NCBI GenBank assembly: GCA_963556145.1
Contig: OY744464.1
Location: 1,426,001 to 1,490,000 of the forward strand
Reading direction: 5' to 3'
Source: Hygrocybe punicea
Taxonomy: Eukaryota > Basidiomycota > Agaricomycetes > Agaricales > Hygrophoraceae
DNA: 64,000 nt
In this document: positions 34,621 through 45,703 of the stretch, piece after piece
Numbering within the stretch: the first letter of the stretch is position 1
Layout: every line of letters starts with the position of its first letter
The notes under the pieces: model-generated
What the model was told of the DNA's origin: nothing
The model's database searches: none
What the model saw: only the letters and a program-made list of their open reading frames with translations
Translations under genes and position numbers: made by a program

Positions 34621-35978
34621 CTATGCATACATTGGCCATCCACGAGAAGTTGTGTTGACTTGAGAAACCTCATCGTGGGAGGAAACCTTTATTGGCAGCT
34701 GCACGAAAGCATTCCAGGACTGCATTTTCGAACTGACCTGCAATCGAGTGTCAACCAGGTCCAAATCAATAAGTTCATTCGTACCCAGCTCATAGCTCAT
34801 ATTAACGCGCTGTAAGATCACGATAAGCCTCGCAAACGGAGACATCCACCAACCGAGATTCGGCCCTAAGAGCAAAAGAAACTCTTCAATGTGCAGTGTG
34901 ATGTGGCGATTTGTAGGGCCAACCAAAGTTTCATTGTCATTTCGCGTGGCAGGATCCTCAACAGTTAATTTGGAATCATCATTCGACTGATTAGCTCGGC
35001 CGGACTAGTCCACAATTATCAGTATGATTCTCTGGTCTGTATCAGATACATACCAATAGCGCGCTGATAATGTCTGCTTCACAAAAATTTGCCCCATTAA
35101 TTAGGCCAAGTATTTGTACCGCGCTTTCTGTGCACAGACACTTCACAAGAGGGTGTGCGAGGTTTCGGAGTGCGCCGCTAACATTTGGATTGGATAGAAG
35201 TACTTGTCTGGCCTTTTTCATGTGCCTCTCGTCGACAGGTTGGTCGTCCGATGCATGATATTCTTCCAATGGGTGATCAATGCCAATGACCTGTCGAAAA
35301 TGTAACAGAACAAGTTCCAGGAAAATATTGTGCATGATGTCAACAAATCGGCCCTGGGAGGGAACCAAATAGGGAAGATCCAATAAGGCAGAAGGAACCT
35401 CATTTCGCTTGTATAGTGGCTTCTTCACCGCCTGATTAGGTACAGACACCACACGGGTAGAATATAGGTTTGCAGACGTGTAATGAAGACTCGGAGAAAG
35501 GTACAATGCGACAGGTGGAATGCTATCCTGTAGCGTGGGCTTAGAACCTCTCTCGGTGATGGACTCTTCCGTCACGCGTTGAATGTGCTGCAAATCGATG
35601 TTATTTGTAGTGGCGACGTGAAATCAATGTCACATACCTCCGATGCAGGTATCATCCTGCGAACGTCATTTGTCACAGCCATGTCAAGGTGTCGCTTGGC
35701 CGGCAAATTCATTGTTACGTCGACCTTGAATCGGTCCTGCACGTCGTAGAGCGCGGCGACGTCTTGGTTATCCTACACATGGTTAATGTGTCAGTTGGTC
35801 GAGAGATTGAATGTTCACGCTTACCGCGAATCCGGGAGGCACGTCATTCAAGAGCGCGGGGACATCCTGCACATTATTAATGTATCGGTTGGTCGGCAGA
35901 TTGACCATTCATGCTTACCTCAAATCCTTCCTGTACATCATCCGAGAGCGCGGGTAGGTTGTGGCATTGATCAAACAT
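34621..35978 (-). pseudogene. Tnp2/CACTA transposase relic, opposite orientation
   Basis: Starting with the same MFDQCHNLPALSD exon as the left relic (ATG at 35978), the minus strand reads two of the duplicated mini-exons. It then reads a later part of the transposase: LPYLVPSQGRFVDIMHNIFL near 35370, HFRQVIGIDHP, and at 34926-34840 NRHITLHIEEFLLLLGP followed by WWMSPFARLIVILQRVN. These match the MHNLFLGL and HIPDFLLRFGP...WWxFPFER segments of Tnp2-type CACTA transposases. The central nuclease region is not recognisable, so it is a deletion relic. Exon fragments may continue to 34367. Confidence 0.68.
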
Positions 35979-36178
35979 CGCAAACTGAAAAAAACCACAG
36001 GTCATCCTCGCTGTTATGTAGTGAATAGTGTCCCTCTACCTATTGTTTCCGAGAAATGGGGTGGATACCAAAATTCACAGATAACAAAAACAATGGCCGT
36101 GATCGAAGATGCGTCGCCTCGATGACTTGGGCGGATGAGATCGACAGTGACGAACGAAGAGTCATGACTCGAGACCAA
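35775..36178. repeat. Inverted repeat, right arm (partner 29846-30245)
   Basis: Ends GAGTCATGACTCGAGACCAA at 36178. It contains the leader and first exons of the right Tnp2 relic. The sequence that follows, TCTACCGATTAGCC, is the same that follows the other long repeat at 2889. Confidence 0.85.
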
Positions 36179-36950
36179 TCTACCGATTAGCCCTTTTTTT
36201 TTGTTCCACCGTCGTTACCACCTTGACATAATTATTCGCTCGCTTGCTCCTAAGAGATAGCTGACTCGACGCACTGAATATCCTGTAATTATTGTTACCA
36301 GTAGGTCAGCCTTTTTTTGTTTTTTGATTCTCATCTCGTCTCGCAACAACACAATTATTTGCTCGGCGTTGTGCACAAGTACATATTTTCTACCCTACTC
36401 GGACCCTACTTGGAATGAGCGTGAGCCTGAAAGATATTTGTGGACGAGTTGTGGACATGGAGTGGGAAGAAGAGACGGATGAACGGGCCTGTCCTCTTAT
36501 AGTGAACGGAGATATATTCGAACTCCGTTTGGTTTTCATGCGTGAGCGGCTTGAATCGCCGGTGCCAATTTCAAGCACCGATTGATCGCCATTCAATTCA
36601 CCACAAAGCCAAAGCATGGTGCGCACGTGAGTGCTTCCCTCTTGTTTAGATACCGTCACCATCGTTTTCAGCGGGACTCCTCGTAGTACTGTACAACAGT
36701 AATAATTGAAAGAAACTTTAAGCCAAATGAGAGAATGGGTCACTTGCTGTTTATTGTTTGAATTTAGAGGTACTCCTGCCCGTGAGGTTTGGGCTGTCTG
36801 GCTGACGATTTTCAATTTAGGTATCTATGTACATCCCTGCTGCAGATGCGATTGCCAACGCCAACTTTAACAACTCTATCGTGACTTCGGACACACAGGA
36901 TGCTGAAGTCGACAGTCATGCCGCCTGCATGCATATTTGCTGTCATAGTT
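36179..36950 (+). repeat. Duplicated segment, copy 2 (other copy at 2889)
   Basis: Matches 2889-3840 from its first base. The 56-codon frame is at 36415-36585 with the same length as in copy 1. A deletion of about 40 bp near 36680 and an insertion of 10 bp near 36600 distinguish the copies. Homology then fades, with a remnant reading SIVTSDTQDAE near 36880. Confidence 0.75.
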
Positions 36951-38362
36951 GGATACAATAACAATAACAATAATAATGATACCGCCAGAAAACATGGGTT
37001 GATGGGAGTTGCGCCGTTCGTTCGAGTCACTACGATTGCGATTGTTAATTTAGGTATCCAACGCGAATGGCTCTCTTCGTGATCATATTATTGGCAATCT
37101 CAGCAAGCATAAATACCCAGGTACATTGATGATTGAGTTACTGTAACATTATCACCTTTACCCCGACATTGCCTCGTTCGTTATGATGTCTGATAACAAC
37201 ATCAATGGTCTCATTGTCACCTCACGTCCAGTCAAATCAGATGCGCCGTCTCCACGATCTGCAAGGGAACATTCAGAGGATCCCCATGTGCCCGGAGCAT
37301 ACAGCCTTGAAGAAGAGCACTTGGATGGAAGTGGTGAATGACATTGTCCCTTTTTATCCAGGATCTCTCCAGCTAATGTTGGGTTTGAATTAGACTTCTC
37401 CCCGGAATTTGTAAATCCTCCTGCTCTAGGAGAATACGGGTTGGATGGACCGGAAGATTCCCCTTTAGCAGGTGAATCTGTCCTGACTTCACTTTTCTAC
37501 TTTTGGCTCACGTCGTGTTCACCCTTCAAATGGGTAGCCCTGATTATATTAATCGTTTGCATGATTATGTGGAAAGGCCTGTGTTATTTGTAACAATCTC
37601 ACCCCCCTTCCCGCTACCCTTTAAGTTGTACCCATAACCCGACAAATATGTATGGTATCGTTCTAACCGCAGTATCTGCAATCCTATCTTGCTGATACGT
37701 CATTTTTAACGTAAGCTTGAAACTTGCCATCAGCTGTATCCAATCGCAGCATTATATCAACAATTTGTGTTTACACCGAGGCAAGGTCCAGTAATGGGAT
37801 GTACGGAGATCTCATCCACACGGGCCTCACACACGAATGGTTTTGCCGACTTGTATAAAAATTTATCTGCGCGAGTGTTTGGAAATAGATCGTGACTATT
37901 GCATGTCGATGTCCCCGCGAAGAAATGACCGTAAACTTAGTTTGAATCTGGTAGAAAGTTCAGCACACGCCACGCAGACATGACAAGGAAAACATCTTCT
38001 GCAAAAAACGGCAGTAAATTACTGCCGCTTCAACAGGTTGCCATCGTGCAAGAACCCGTTATGGCGACTGGACAACATATGAGTAAAACAACCATACATG
38101 AGAAGGACCAAAATATCATGAGGCCTCGCGTGGACGTTCCCAATAACTACCGCGGACGGCGCACCAATATCGAGGTTCACCAGAAATAAGTGGGCATTCA
38201 TGCATGGTTGAGCCCAGTGGTGCATTGAGTGCGCGTTTGGCTGAGTTATATATTTACACGATACTTATCCACAATTCCGTATTGCTCGTCCATCGTGCTT
38301 ACCCACATCTCCATCATACTTGCTTCACATTCACCAACTACCTAAATAACACCTATTAAACA
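36951..38362. other. Relic-rich intergenic region
   Basis: Contains an ATG-started frame at 37183 (MMSDNNINGLIVTS) and a possible second exon with a hydrophobic segment (WVALIILIVCMIMW) near 37540, which together could be a small tail-anchored membrane protein relic. An inverted remnant at 37796-37860 matches 3985-4055. A 70-codon frame at 37980 is not recognisable. Nothing here is firmly a gene. Confidence 0.4.
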
Positions 38363-39068
38363 ATGGCGGTAAGCAAAGTATTGATAGATAAGTAAGCCAT
38401 ACTCAGTCATTCACAAGGGTCGATTACTGCGCGTGTTCTTCGAGATGTGCAGGCAAGGATGCAAGTGCCAGGCCGACGTACAACGGAAGCAAAGGGATAG
38501 GATGATCTCTCGCAGAAAAGGAGTAAGCTCACCAAATATCGGATGACGGCCATCTGACACCTGTCTTCTAGCTTTATGATCAGCGGAAACGTACTGTCCT
38601 CGAACAGAAGGGAACCGATCATCCTGCATGGGTCGAAATCCAACAAATTTTACAAAAACTCGACGTTCATGGAATGAGCGGTGACGAAACCGATTCCCCA
38701 TCACAATCGCGAAACAAGACTCTACGTCGGATTGCATTGCCTTGGATTAATCCCGCCATCACCACCCTCTTTGAAGCCGTTGACACATACGAAAAGGCGG
38801 TCGCTGACGAATGCTTGATGTCTGCCGCCGGCAATAAACCAATTCCTCGAATCTACATTGCCACCAAGACCGACCACAACAACCCACCAGTTCGAAAATT
38901 ACCTCGCAACTGGTACAACGATGATTGGTATAAAACACGTACAACAGCATATCGTTCATTTCTGGAGGCGTCTTCAGCTGTGCCTATTCCTTGTTTGGTA
39001 AGCATTTGCGATTCTGATGTGGTTTTTCAATGCTCATCGTCACAAAGACAAAATATAACCCTTAGTGA
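38363..39068 (+). CDS. Unknown agaricomycete protein with WxxPxI/LPRNWY motifs
   Basis: A four-exon model reads cleanly: 38363-38368 (ATGGCG), 38418-38522, 38572-38997, and a final exon that supplies only the TGA at 39066-39068. The product (about 178 residues) starts MAGRLLRVFFEM, has a basic RKQRDRMISRRKG segment, then VHGMSGDETDSPSQS, LRRIALPWINPAITTLFEAVD and PPVRKLPRNWYNDDWY. I recall this combination (MSSDE followed by LPRNWY) from a dispersed mushroom family without known function. There are no internal stops and splice sites are standard, so it could be expressed. It may be a remnant domain of a transposon-borne protein. Confidence 0.6.
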
Positions 39069-39950
39069 CTCGCTCGGGCGGTCACGCAAAGTTGGAAACA
39101 AAATGTATAGGTAGATCTGTAATTGACACATTTCCTAAAACTTTTCTTGAAACGTGAGCTTGGTCAGAGTCTCCTCGGTTGATGACGCTAACCGTCAGTG
39201 GCGTGAGTCATTATTGTGTTCAACTTCACATCCTGACAGCCCACTCAGCGGGGTACTGATGAGATGAGAGGGGCCAGTCATCGGCCTGCCGCATCTGTCC
39301 GGTGTACAGTTTCTAAATCAGAACTTACATATGACTGTTGGACAGATTCGGAAACAAATATAAAATCTGTACTAAACTCGGTGTGAGAAGCAAAGTTTAG
39401 CCCTGTACAATAGGACCAATTTAAATTTTTTGAGAACATCTGTATATGCGACAGACTTAAAATGGATAGTTGAATCGGACCATGTGACAGATGATTCTTC
39501 ACATTTAATCTCTGCGTCTAAATCTGGACAGGTACCCGATTGCAACACAGATTTACAATATGAATCACAATAAGATTTATAATTTGGCAGTCCAATCGGT
39601 ACAGGATACAGATGTTGACACAAATGCCAAATCTGTCACAACATCTGTGCCATTCACAGATCCGTTGGTTTATTTTAAATATTACCTAACATCGGTCACA
39701 AATCTGTCACCCATTCAGATGGTGCTGTGTCTCTGGTGTGTATAGTGGGAAGTGCAGGTGAATTTGGGATGTGGCTGGACCGGATCGTTTTTTTTTGCGC
39801 CCTGCGGGGCCTGCGCTCAAGTTTTCGCTGGGGATTTTCAACAGGCCCACGAGTCCTTTTTTTCCCAATCTCGCTCCCCAGCTTGGTTTTGGGGGGGAAG
39901 GATAGCTTTCGTTATCCCGACTCGCGTTGTCGTCGAGTGTTGGGGCCTGT
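39069..39950. other. Non-coding region dense in ACAGAT/ATCTGT words
   Basis: Between about 39290 and 39720 the hexamer ACAGAT or its complement ATCTGT occurs about ten times in both orientations, far above chance for this length. The following 200 bp (39750-39950) are GC-richer, with T9 and G-rich runs. No gene recognised. Confidence 0.6.
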
Positions 39951-40565
39951 TTATTGCCGTTTTCAGAAAGGTTGTCACATCACACGTAACACGCGACTTT
40001 TGTCACTCTGGCACACGAAACATCGGTGAGCCGTTTCTCATCCAATTCTCAACATTTCCATCTAATTCTTTCTGTTCTGTCATCCCCTCATCCCTCTCCA
40101 GGTGCACAACCAACTTTCAGGCCCCATTTCTCAAGTATGGGCACGATCAAAATTTGGGCCTTGTCACCCTCTCGGAGAACATTTCTGGTGCATCGCGGGG
40201 AGATACCAAGCTGGAATTGGGCCGAAATAACCCAGGTATGTCCTCCCCAGATGCCCATGTAGTTTTTGTGCTGAATCACTTGAATTTTCACCGTAGGAAA
40301 ACCCAGATGTCACCCAACGCCGCCCTGACGCTGTGAGCGTATCTGCATTACCTAGTGGAGAGATGTTGTCCAGGAACTATATGGAACCTTTCATGGTATG
40401 TCTACCCCAGGTGCATGCGTCGCCATAAGCTGACCACACTCAGTACTCGGCTTTACAGGCGGCTTGGAACCTCTGTACTATACTATCCACCTCCAGCCAT
40501 TTTTCTCGACATCTATCTGTTCGGTTTGTGCACGGCTAGTCTATTATTTGTATACGAGACCTGTA
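39951..40565. repeat. Inverted repeat, left arm (partner 42648-43261)
   Basis: Starts TTATTGCCGTTTTCAG and is an almost identical inverted copy of 42648-43261. Each arm holds the same exon series, read inward: a segment GTIKIWALSPSRRTFLVHRG, WNWAEITQ, an intron, ENPDVTQRRPDAVS, then further short exons. The product is not recognised. Confidence 0.88.
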
Positions 40566-40671
40566 TGGTGTAGTTTTTACCTGAATAATGATCCCTTCAC
40601 TGTTGAACTTGACACCGCCACATTAGGTATCCAAAGCCAACGTTGATCTTCTGAAACGACTCCGAATCACT

Positions 40672-41367
40672 ATGCCGCGAGGCAAACGAATCTCTGAAGA
40701 CCTACGCTGGGCAATTGTTCGGATGGCACCCTGTGAAGATCTCGACAAAATTGCCACTTACACTGGCATAAGCCGACGACAAGTCCTCAGGATTCTGGCT
40801 CAACATCGCTCAACTGGCCAAGTTTCTAAGCCATTGGTGGACCAGCGGCTGATCGGAAGGCGTCGTCATTTGACCTCTGAGGAGGTTTCAGTATGTCATC
40901 ACTTGAGATCGTTGATGTATTGACCAAAATTCCCATCAGTTCCTCCAAGGTTGTATCAATGATAACTGTGATGTGTACCTCGAAGAACTTCGCGACCAGC
41001 TCCAGCTGAGCACCCAGAAATCAGTATCCTTATCCACAATATGGAGAGCCTTGCACCGTAGTGGGCATACTATGAAAAAGGTCGGTTTCCTTTGTTTTTA
41101 GCTATTCTAACTGACGATTTTGATAATTCTACACAGCTGACGAAGGTAGCTATTGAGAGGAGCGCTCTGCTGCGTGCCGAATATATACAAAGGGTTGGCC
41201 TTCAGTATCAAGCTGAGCAGCTAGTATTTGTAGACGAGAGTGCCTGTGATCGGCGCACAACATACCGGGGCCGCGCTTGGGCGATTCGGGGCCAGCGTGC
41301 TGTCAGAAAAGCCTTTTTCATTCGGGGCAAACGGTATTTTGTTTCTTTATCTATTCAAGATCAGTAG
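40672..41367 (+). pseudogene. Tc1/mariner-like transposase, truncated
   Basis: Starts MPRGKRISEDLRWAIVRM with a helix-turn-helix (ISRRQVLRILAQHRSTGQV) and, after two introns (about 40890-40939 and 41080-41137), a second helix-turn-helix region with STIWRALHRSGHTMKK. The nuclease domain begins with the first catalytic aspartate in LVFVDESACDRR and RGRAWAIRGQRA. The frame stops at 41367, before the second aspartate (IMDNC-type motif) and the third acidic residue, and no continuation is visible. A transposase cut here cannot be active. It lies inside the inverted-arm unit. Confidence 0.78.
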
Positions 41368-41691
41368 CTGATACCAGTGATTCAAGATATTCCATACTTC
41401 CTGCCATTTCCCTCGAGATGGTCGAATCATACGAGCCGTTTGCCTGACGTGGACTACAATGAGTCTCGTTAAGCAATAAATAAACGGGGGACTCACGAGA
41501 AGCATGCCCCAGAGACTTAGATCAGTTATTTGTAAGGTGTAGTGATGGCCCTCCGGATATTTGACACAGGGTTTGCCGTCGTGAAGAGGACATTTGAGGT
41601 TCTCCGTAATCTCGGCAATGTAATCGGCAGATGTCTTCGACGTTTTCTTCCCCGATTCGGTGTCGTTCCCACTCTCCTCATCTGTGTCCGC

Positions 41692-42545
41692 TCATTTCTT
41701 CCTCTTGGCCTTCACCTTGTCCAAGCATGTAGTCAGTCCAGTACATAGTATTATCAATTGTAAATTTACCTTGTCCTTTATATCGTCTGCCCGTCTCTTT
41801 CCACCCTTGCGAGACGTTTCGCGTTGATCGACGAGAATAACCTGAAATGCCTTCTTTTTACCTTTAGCCTTAGCCATCTGATTCAACTCTGTCCGTGCGG
41901 CATCAAATAACGCAGCAAGTTGAGTTGCTTTGGTGAGTAGGAGAGGTCGCGCCTTGGCAGTCCATGTGCTAAACTTATAGGCCACCTCGAGTTCGGAACG
42001 CCGAATATCCATCACATCGGCAACCTCGCTACAAAACATACTCCAAGTGATGTCGGATGAAAAATTTTGTACGTTGGATGCGGTCCCGATAGGGATATTG
42101 AATTCGAGGCAGAGAACTTCTGTAAATTAGTGTAAGCGTAGGAAATATGTGAATAAAAAACCAGAAAACCATCGGGTTCGGAATCAGCATCAGAATCCGA
42201 GCTGAAGCCTTTGACGATGTCAAATTCTTCATTGCGTTTTGTGTCCGCAGCCCCAGCTGGCCCAAGAAGCTTTTTGACAAGGATGTTGACATCGTCGGCG
42301 TCTCGCTCGTTGTCGGAGCCAGGAGGTGGATTGTATACCTCGTCGCGATCTAGCACTTCGACATCCGGCTCCGAGTCGTCTAGTCTGTTGTTGTCGCGCA
42401 CTTTGTAGGCTGGCGTTGGTTTGGGACGTGTTCGAGGACGAGGGGGCGTAGGGCTTTTGCCAGCCTCAACCGGCAGGTCCTTAGGGACAGGAGCTGCCCG
42501 GTGTGCTTTGGGACCTCGGCTTTGTTTTTGTCGAGCGTTCCCCAT
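41692..42545 (-). CDS. Unknown dispersed agaricomycete protein
   Basis: Starts MGNARQKQSRGPK at 42545. The N-terminal exon is basic then acidic (PDVEVLDRDEVYNPPPGSDN). An intron (donor in the GATG/GTTTTC sequence near 42168, acceptor near 42122) joins it to EVLCLEFNIPIGTASN, ITWSMFCSEVADVMDIRR, ELEVAYKFSTWTAKARPLLL, TQLAALFDAARTEL and a Lys-rich end; a last small exon ends KVKAKRKK and TGA at 41692. I recall the AYKFSTW...P.LL pattern in repeated mushroom genes near transposons, with no assigned function. No stops in the joined frame. It faces the Tc1-like relic tail-to-tail inside the inverted arms. Confidence 0.6.
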
Positions 42546-42647
42546 GCAAGTCGCGATGAAGGATGAAGGATGATCTTCGGCCGTTTCCGCGGTAACACAC
42601 GATTTGATTTGGCTCTCAAGCAACAAATATATTTATATAAGTACAGT

Positions 42648-43261
42648 ACATGTCTCATATACGAAGGATAGACCAGCCGTGCAAAAACAGAACAGATAGA
42701 TGTCGAGAAAAATGGCTGGAGGTGGATAGTATAGTACAGAGGTTCCAAGCCGCCTGTAAAGCCGAGTACTGAGTGTGGTCAGCTTATGGCGACGCATGCA
42801 CCTGGGGTAGACATACCATGAAAGGTTCCATATAGTTCCTGGACAACATCTCTCCACTAGGTAATGCAGATACGCTCACAGCGTCAGGGCGGCGTTGGGT
42901 GACATCTGGGTTTTCCTACGGTGAAAATTCAAGTGATTCAGCACAAAAACTACATGGGCATCTGGGGAGGACATACCTGGGTTATTTCGGCCCAATTCCA
43001 GCTTGGTATCTCCCCGCGATGCACCAGAAATGTTCTCCGAGAGGGTGACAAGGCCCAAATTTTGATCGTGCCCATACTTGAGAAATGGGGCCTGAAAGTT
43101 GGTTGTGCACCTGGAGAGGGATGAGGGGATGACAGAACAGAAAGAATTAGATGGAAATGTTGAGAATTGGATGAGAAACGGCTCACCGATGTTTCGTGTG
43201 CCAGAGTGACAAAAGTCGCGTGTTACGTGTGATGTGACAACCTTTCTGAAAACGGCAATAA
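42648..43261. repeat. Inverted repeat, right arm (partner 39951-40565)
   Basis: Reverse complement of the left arm. Predicted peptides from both arms are identical over at least 78 codons, so duplication or conversion is recent. The sequence beyond 43261 differs from that beyond 39951. Confidence 0.88.
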
Positions 43262-43473
43262 CGTGGGAGATCAACGAGATCTGCGATTGTAGGGAGTTCG
43301 AGCGGATCGTTTTCGAGGGTCACAGCCTCACTTCTACTGTGCCAATAATAGGCGGTTTCAAAATGACCTGGAGGTTTTGCTGGAGGAACCTCGGTTAAGG
43401 CTCCAGTAGGCTCGTGACATCAGCCACACGCAGATAACTCCAATATATTGATATTTAATTTTACTGTACTAAT

Positions 43474-45396
43474 ATGGCGCTGTCAACAAAGCGTTCACAC
43501 AAGCCTGAGTCTTGTGTTTATCCTGACCCATCCCGTCCATCCAAGCGCTGTCGCATGGCGCCAAGCAAAGGAAAAGGTCGGCAGACTGATGGTTTCAAGA
43601 TCAGTTGGGATCCCAATCGGACATGGCGGATGCTGGATTGGCTAGATGAATATCCTGCACAACGACATATGCTTTTCTCGGACTCCTCTCAGGAAGCTAG
43701 GGAAGAAGGACGCCGCACAGATGTTGGGAAGACCTCAAAGGCAACTTATCATTCCCAAATTGCTTCATTTGTCTTTGCCAACGATCAAAATCTTGATTAT
43801 CGACAACATTTCCAAGTAAACCCTGGGAAATTCACAAAATCAGTTGGAGACAAGTTAACTTCGTATGTCAAGGTTTTGCGAACTCTGATTTGTACTAATT
43901 TGCAAGAATACAGGTTGAAGAAGAAATATCGCGAGAAGTGTTCACATTTGAAGCTGAGTGGTACGGGATTGACATGGGAGGATATGACTACCCATCCTCA
44001 ATATCAGAACCTCATAGGTAAGCAAAGCTTTTTTGTTCCAGAAATGAATTGGAAACTGAGCTTGGTTTTTTCAGCGTTAATCAAGAAAGATTTTCCTGAG
44101 TTTCCCCGTCTCCACGGATACTGGCGTACGATTCCGAGCTTCAATCCCTACACAGTTTCTTCGAATCCTAATCAGGATCTTCAATCTGAAACTTCAGCAT
44201 TGCTCTTTTCAACGAGGGGGAATGTAGAAATTCAACATGGCACGATTGCTGACACCACTGGACACCAGGTAGAGCCTTTCGGCTCTACCCAAAACAATCC
44301 AAACTTTGTCGACGGATCATTCACTTCAGAAGACCACGCTAGTGCAATGACAGACGAAGTTCCATTTCCTCCAGCGTCTTCAGTCTTTTCGTCAGATTTT
44401 CCGGCATCATCGTCGTCTCAGCCTTTCCAACAATCAAATTTTTCACTACCCCAGTTGTCTCCCAATCAGTCTGAACCAACCAGTCATGCCTCACCATCGT
44501 CAATGGCCCCCTTCCTTCGTTCCTTGAATATTCCTGGACCTTCACATTTGCATGCATCTCCTAGCTTACCCCAATCGATCCACGGATCCCCTTGTTATAT
44601 GCCTTTTCCAGGTCCTCATTCGTCATCCCCTAGCCCTCGTGGAGTTTCTCCGATCACCCCGGTTACAACACAATCGATCCACAGATCCCCTCGTTATATG
44701 CCTTATCCAAGTTCTCATTCATCATCCGCTAGCCCTCGTGGGGTTTCTCCGATCACCCCGGCTACAACACAATCACGGACATCTACCCACACTCCTCCTA
44801 CTTCCACTGATCTGGTACATTATAACCCAAATCCCTCCTCACGAGGTCGTGGTAGTTCAGCACCACCTTCTGGCCTTCCTCGATCAAGCAACCTTTCTCG
44901 GCGAAATAATGCAGAAATTGATCGGCAAGGCAGTCTCGATGTTATCTACAAAGCGAATGCCGATTTATTCCAGCAGAAGAAGCAGCGGGACCATGAGCGA
45001 TTAATTGCAGAGGCTGCTATCAGATTGGAGAAATACCGGGTCCAGAGCGAGCAGCTACGCTATTCCGATATGGCGATGGACTTTGAGTTGAAGAAATCCA
45101 TGTATGGCCTACAGCAGGACCGCGAAAAGAGAGCTCACGAGGAGCACAAGTGGGAGCATGAATTACGTTTGGAAGAGATGAAACTCAAAAGTATTGCACT
45201 AGCTCAGGGACAGGAAGTGCCGGAACCACGTCCAGGGCCTTCTGAACCACTTCCAACACTTTCCGGCTTTCCCGACTTGGCTTTCATGCCTTCTCTCGAT
45301 ACAACATTCCCAGTCTCTAATCTGGAAAATACGACGGTTCTAGATGATCTGGCTCATGACATGGTGCCGTACAACGAAAGCTTTGAGGAAAGGTGA
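43474..45396 (+). CDS. Myb/SANT-like protein of the Harbinger element
   Basis: An open frame of 640 codons that probably contains two introns (43865-43914 and about 44019-44073), whose removal improves the protein. The first domain reads FKISWDPNRTWRMLDWLDEY, TYHSQIASFVFA, KSVGDKLTSLKKKYREKCS and DFPEFPRLHGYWRTIPSFNP, the Myb/MADF-like DNA-binding module that accompanies fungal Harbinger transposases. A long Ser/Pro linker with a duplicated block (about 44570-44690 and 44675-44770) follows. A charged coiled-coil end then covers residues about 495-570 (RQGSLDVIYKANADLFQQKK; EEHKWEHELRLEEMKLK), suited to dimerisation or transposase contact. It starts at the edge of the left TIR, so the TIR supplies its promoter. 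Confidence 0.8.
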   Translation: MALSTKRSHKPESCVYPDPSRPSKRCRMAPSKGKGRQTDGFKISWDPNRTWRMLDWLDEYPAQRHMLFSDSSQEAREEGRRTDVGKTSKATYHSQIASFVFANDQNLDYRQHFQVNPGKFTKSVGDKLTSYVKVLRTLICTNLQEYRLKKKYREKCSHLKLSGTGLTWEDMTTHPQYQNLIGKQSFFVPEMNWKLSLVFSALIKKDFPEFPRLHGYWRTIPSFNPYTVSSNPNQDLQSETSALLFSTRGNVEIQHGTIADTTGHQVEPFGSTQNNPNFVDGSFTSEDHASAMTDEVPFPPASSVFSSDFPASSSSQPFQQSNFSLPQLSPNQSEPTSHASPSSMAPFLRSLNIPGPSHLHASPSLPQSIHGSPCYMPFPGPHSSSPSPRGVSPITPVTTQSIHRSPRYMPYPSSHSSSASPRGVSPITPATTQSRTSTHTPPTSTDLVHYNPNPSSRGRGSSAPPSGLPRSSNLSRRNNAEIDRQGSLDVIYKANADLFQQKKQRDHERLIAEAAIRLEKYRVQSEQLRYSDMAMDFELKKSMYGLQQDREKRAHEEHKWEHELRLEEMKLKSIALAQGQEVPEPRPGPSEPLPTLSGFPDLAFMPSLDTTFPVSNLENTTVLDDLAHDMVPYNESFEER

Positions 45397-45703
45397 AGAT
45401 TTTCAATTTTTTCATCGTAGCAAATTTTGTTAGTCCAAGAAAAAAAAATTATACATTTGCACTGCCAGATAGTAGCATCTCCTGTAATCGTAAACGAAAA
45501 AAAGCCCCCTCCCGAGCAATTTCTGGAACTACCTTGTCATCTGTGTCCTCGGTGTCGATCGTATTATCATCCATGTCATACTCCTCCTCATCTAGCTCCG
45601 TGCTATCGCTTTCACCACGAATACCTGTGCTGATACAGCTGTCCCTCCACTCCGTGTTAGTCTCGTCCCCATGTGCATCCCTGGCATCGAAGCGGTGGTC
45701 ATT

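Noticed and set aside
36179..36220. Confirmed 5' end of a second Helitron
   Set aside because: TC after A at a shared breakpoint is suggestive, but no partner 3' hairpin with CTRR was found, so it is reported only as a finding.
40026..40336. Intact gene in the 615-bp arm
   Set aside because: Exons can be joined for about 100 codons, but the frame ends in a stop and both arms hold the same fragment; treated as a duplicated gene fragment, not a gene.
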